NCBI GenBank assembly: GCA_964625525.1
Contig: CAZVEE010000070.1
Coordinates: 1 to 18,398 of the forward strand
DNA: 18,398 bases
Direction of reading: 5' to 3'
Origin: CAZVEE01 sp964625525
GTDB taxonomy: Bacteria > Pseudomonadota > Alphaproteobacteria > JAJFIK01
Below, piece after piece: positions 14,789 to 18,398 of the stretch. Each line of letters starts with the position of its first letter. Position 1 is the stretch's first letter. The notes beneath the pieces were generated by a model, which saw only the letters and a list, made by a program, of their open reading frames with translations, had not been told where the DNA came from and did no database searches. Made by a program: the position numbers and the translations under genes.

Positions 14789-15274
14789 ATGCAGGCACCC
14801 AATATGATGGCGCGCGGCCCCGATGCGCCGGCGGAAACCCCTGGTCTGGACGGCGAGCGCCTTGAACGGCTGTGTGCCGAACGCGGCATGCGCATGACTG
14901 AACAGCGCCGCATCATCGCCCGCGTCCTGTCGCTGGCCGATGATCATCCGGATGTGGAAGAAGTCTATCGCCGGGCGGCCGAGCGGGACTCTCGCATCAG
15001 CCTGGCCACCGTCTATCGCACGGTGCGCCTGTTCGAGGATGCGGGCATTATCGAACGGTTGGATTTCCGCGACGGCCGCGCCCGCTATGAGGAAGTCCGT
15101 GACGACCACCACCACCATCTGATCGATTTGGACAGCGGCAAGGTGATCGAATTCACCGACGACCAGCTGGAAGAGATCAAGGAGCGCATTGCCCGGGATC
15201 TGGGCTATAAGCTCATGGATCACAGGCTGGAGCTGTACGGCGTGCCGCTCGACAAGGATGGCGGGAAGTCCTAA
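14789..15274 (+). CDS. fur: Fur family transcriptional regulator (Fur/Mur type)
   Basis: A 161 aa metal-responsive repressor. Residues 22-95 form the winged-helix DNA-binding domain (MRMTEQRRIIARVL, then ISLATVYRTVRLFEDAGII as recognition part). The dimerisation and metal-sensing domain follows with RYEEVRDDHHHHLIDLDSGKVIEF, a His107-110 run, and ends DLGYKLMDHRLELYGVPL. There are no CxxC pairs; the only cysteine is near residue 29, so the structural zinc site of E. coli Fur is absent, as is usual in alphaproteobacteria. In this group such proteins may sense iron (Fur) or manganese (Mur); sequence alone does not decide. It resembles Fur/Mur rather than Irr. A GAGGA site lies six bases before the ATG, and an ICE-like palindrome sits about 50 bases upstream. 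Confidence 0.94.
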   Translation: MQAPNMMARGPDAPAETPGLDGERLERLCAERGMRMTEQRRIIARVLSLADDHPDVEEVYRRAAERDSRISLATVYRTVRLFEDAGIIERLDFRDGRARYEEVRDDHHHHLIDLDSGKVIEFTDDQLEEIKERIARDLGYKLMDHRLELYGVPLDKDGGKS

Positions 15275-15292
15275 GTCCCTTTACCCGTGCTT

Positions 15293-15312
15293 GCCCCGCC
15301 CCGGGGTGGGGC
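15293..15312 (+). terminator. Hairpin after fur, candidate terminator
   Basis: GCCCCGCCCC is followed directly by GGGGTGGGGC, an almost perfect self-complementary stretch with one G-T pair, 18 bases after the fur stop. There is no T-run after it (CCTATGG). It may mark the end of the fur transcript. Confidence 0.4.
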
Positions 15313-15337
15313 CCTATGGTCGGGCCTGAATAGTCCG

Positions 15338-15356
15338 CGCGGATGGGAGGTCCGCG
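15338..15356 (+). other. Upstream hairpin in the plsC leader
   Basis: CGCGGA and TCCGCG form a 6-bp stem around a 7-base TGGGAGG loop. It lies in the 180-base gap between fur and plsC. No function can be assigned; it may simply reflect high GC. Confidence 0.25.
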
Positions 15357-15428
15357 ACCGGCGGCCATATCGTGTGCCACGCGGCGCGCGGTCAGGCCGG
15401 TCAGACGGGCATGCTATCCAAAAGCGGG

Positions 15429-15445
15429 CGCCACCATGGGTGGCG
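15429..15445 (+). promoter_or_regulatory. Hairpin abutting the plsC ribosome binding site
   Basis: CGCCACC-ATG-GGTGGCG is a perfect 7-bp inverted repeat with a three-base loop. Its last base is the first base of the plsC Shine-Dalgarno region GAGAGGGG (15445-15452). Folding could influence access of ribosomes to the plsC start. The structure is seen; the effect is inferred. Confidence 0.35.
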
Positions 15446-15454
15446 AGAGGGGAC

Positions 15455-16300
15455 ATGGCTCGGCTCAGGGCAGTGCTGATCCTGATCGGATTTCTCATCC
15501 ACACACTGGTCTGTATCCCGATCCAGTATGTGTTGGTGCGCCTGGGCAGCCGTGCCGCCTGGTACTTTCCCCGGGTTTACTATCGCGGGGTCTGCTGGCT
15601 CTTGGGCGTGCGGGTGAAGGTGGAAGGGGACCTCTTGCGGGATCAGCCCGTGCTGATCGTCTCCAACCACACCTCTTATCTCGACATTATCATTCTCGGC
15701 TCGCTCGGCCCCATTGCCTTCATCGCCAAGAGCGATGTGCGGGACTGGGCCTTTTTCGGGATTTTGGCGCGGCTGGCGCGCACGGTCTTTGTGGAGCGGG
15801 AACGACGCAGCCGCACTGGTGAGCACCGGGACGAGATCCAATCGCGGCTGGAGGCCGGTGAAATCCTGGTGCTGTTTCCCGAGGGCACCAGCAGTGACGG
15901 CAACCGCGTCCTTAATTTCAAAAGCGCGCTCATGGGCGCCGCCCAGCCGCCCAAAGGCGCGGACTCACCCGGTGTGGCGGTCCAGCCCGTGGCGGTTGCC
16001 TATACCCGGCTCAATGGCGTGCCCATGGGGCGCTATTTCCGGCCGTTGTTCGCGTGGTACGGCGATATGGATCTGATCCCCCATCTCTGGGAGGTGTTTT
16101 CGGTCGGCCCCGGGGATGTCACCGTGCATTTTTATCCCGCCGTGACCTTTGCTGATTTCGGTAATCGCAAAGCCATGGCAGCGTATTGCGAGCAGGCGGT
16201 TGCGGCCGGCGTGGGGCATGCGCTGGCGGGTCGTGAGGGCCTGGCGCCGGTGCGCCGTCCGGCAAAACGGGCCTCCGGGCCGCATTCTCCGGGTTTGTGA
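15455..16300 (+). CDS. plsC: 1-acyl-sn-glycerol-3-phosphate acyltransferase (PlsC family)
   Basis: A membrane-bound acyltransferase that converts lysophosphatidic acid to phosphatidic acid in phospholipid synthesis; 281 aa. An N-terminal membrane helix (LRAVLILIGFLIHTLVCIPI) anchors it. The catalytic HX4D motif is NHTSYLD with His72 and Asp77. Motif II-like FVERERRSR and the substrate-binding FPEGTSS at residues 141-147 follow, then VAVQPVAVAYT. All four acyltransferase blocks are in place. The ATG at 15455 is preceded by GAGAGGGG and by the transmembrane segment directly after it; the open frame continues 56 codons upstream but encodes low-complexity Arg/Pro/Gly sequence. It lies between fur and miaB, an order common in alphaproteobacteria. 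A hairpin touches its ribosome binding site. Confidence 0.92.
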   Translation: MARLRAVLILIGFLIHTLVCIPIQYVLVRLGSRAAWYFPRVYYRGVCWLLGVRVKVEGDLLRDQPVLIVSNHTSYLDIIILGSLGPIAFIAKSDVRDWAFFGILARLARTVFVERERRSRTGEHRDEIQSRLEAGEILVLFPEGTSSDGNRVLNFKSALMGAAQPPKGADSPGVAVQPVAVAYTRLNGVPMGRYFRPLFAWYGDMDLIPHLWEVFSVGPGDVTVHFYPAVTFADFGNRKAMAAYCEQAVAAGVGHALAGREGLAPVRRPAKRASGPHSPGL

Positions 16301-16312
16301 GACGCTCTGGTC

Positions 16313-16342
16313 TTGATTCGGGGTGGGGTCTGCACGCATAAC
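16313..16342 (+). promoter_or_regulatory. Candidate promoter for miaB
   Basis: TTGATT (16313-16318) and CATAAC (16337-16342) are each four-of-six matches with 18-base spacing. Transcription would begin around 16349, essentially at the first possible miaB start codon. Confidence 0.35.
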
Positions 16343-16350
16343 GAAGACTT

Positions 16351-17736
<1,386 letters not shown>

Positions 17737-17797
17737 GCCGCTGTGCGCGCCCGCGTGCGTGTCTCGTATCCCAGTTTGCAGCGTTCAAAGGCGGCCG

Positions 17798-18398
17798 ATG
17801 ACCCCATCGAAAGCCGGGCCGCCCTCGCCCCGGCGGGCCCGTCCCAAAACTCCCAACCGCTCGCTCACCTTTGATGACGTGGCCCTGCTGCGCGATCTGT
17901 GTGGCGAGAATGATCGCAATCTGGCGCGCATTGAGCAGACGCTCGGCGTGACCCTCTTCGCGCGCGGGGACCGCATCGACATTGCCGGTGAAGCCGATAT
18001 CAGCGCCATCGCCGAGACGGTGCTGCGCCGGCTCTATGATCGGGTGCGCCAGGTCAGGACACTCGAACCGGGCCCCTTGGCCGAAGGCGAGGTGGACGGC
18101 GTGCTGCGCTTGGCGCTGGGCAGCGAGGAGGGGGCGCCGACGGGCTCCGTGCGGGTGATTCGCACGCAAAAGCGCCTCATCGAGCCGCGCTCCGTCAATC
18201 AGGCGACCTATATGGAAGCGTTGGCGCAAAACGAATTGGTGTTCGGCCTGGGGCCTGCGGGCACGGGCAAGACCTATCTGGCAGTGGCCCATGGGGTAAT
18301 GCTGCTGGTCAATCGGGAGGTGGACCGGCTGACCCTGTCGCGCCCAGCCGTGGAGGCTGGCTAACGGCTCGGCTTCTTGCCCGGCGACATGCGCGACA
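17798..18398 (+). pseudogene. phoH: PhoH family ATPase gene interrupted by an in-frame stop (continues beyond window)
   Basis: PhoH-like (YbeZ) proteins are P-loop ATPases usually encoded just before ybeY, with a role in RNA metabolism. The ATG at 17798 has AAAGG six bases upstream. The N-terminal domain reads RSLTFDDVALLRDLCGENDRN, then GDRIDIAGEADISAIAETVL. The ATPase part opens with RSVNQATYMEAL and Walker A GPAGTGKT (residues 152-159). After SRPAVEAG a TAA stands at 18362-18364, where homologues have Glu. The same frame then continues RLGFLPGDMRD to the window end, exactly as in intact PhoH proteins. A GAA-to-TAA change is the simplest explanation. As written, translation ends after 188 aa, without Walker B. 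It may be a true pseudogene or a base-calling error. Confidence 0.85.

Noticed and set aside
14168..15223. 351-codon minus-strand open frame spanning rimI and fur
   Set aside because: It covers three recognised genes on the other strand and has no family resemblance.
15287..15454. 56-codon N-terminal extension of plsC
   Set aside because: Arg/Pro/Gly-rich sequence without homology; the ATG at 15455 has a strong ribosome binding site and is followed at once by the membrane anchor.

Overview
The window is a GC-rich, densely packed stretch of a bacterial chromosome that is almost certainly alphaproteobacterial. The backbone order mutS - glnD - murJ - trpS - usp - nfuA - tsaB - rimI - fur - plsC - miaB - phoH is one I associate with alphaproteobacterial chromosomes. 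The Fur-family protein and the Irr-type DNA motif in front of its gene fit the same group. I cannot fix the order or family.

Layout: positions 2-532 hold the 3' end of mutS. An orphan OppA-type lipoprotein follows at 536-2140, then glnD (PII uridylyltransferase), murJ (lipid II flippase) and trpS. Between trpS and the universal stress gene lies an accessory block of three genes: a small exported cysteine-rich protein (8053-8358), a PepSY membrane protein on the minus strand whose 3' end overlaps it tail to tail, and a DUF2333 membrane-anchored protein. Next come usp, a small two-helix membrane protein, and an Old Yellow Enzyme-type flavin oxidoreductase that lacks its normal N-terminus. The rest is nfuA, a RutE-like nitroreductase, tsaB-rimI (overlapping), fur, plsC, miaB and the start of phoH.

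How the genes relate: several act on tRNA or translation (trpS; tsaB for t6A37; miaB for ms2i6A37; rimI for ribosomal protein acetylation; phoH). Others concern the envelope (murJ, plsC, the OppA lipoprotein, PepSY and DUF2333 proteins). Iron links fur, the Fe-S carrier nfuA and the Fe-S enzyme miaB.

Points most worth a second look are: a premature in-frame TAA in phoH with homology continuing past it; the N-terminally truncated OYE gene; a 17-bp near-match to the Irr box (ICE) overlapping the rimI stop just ahead of fur; the exported protein with a CCC cluster; and a tiny ORF with two Trp codons ahead of trpS. I found no clearly novel multi-gene system. There is no CRISPR array, rRNA or tRNA gene, or insertion sequence, and no gene-free stretch exceeds about 225 bases.
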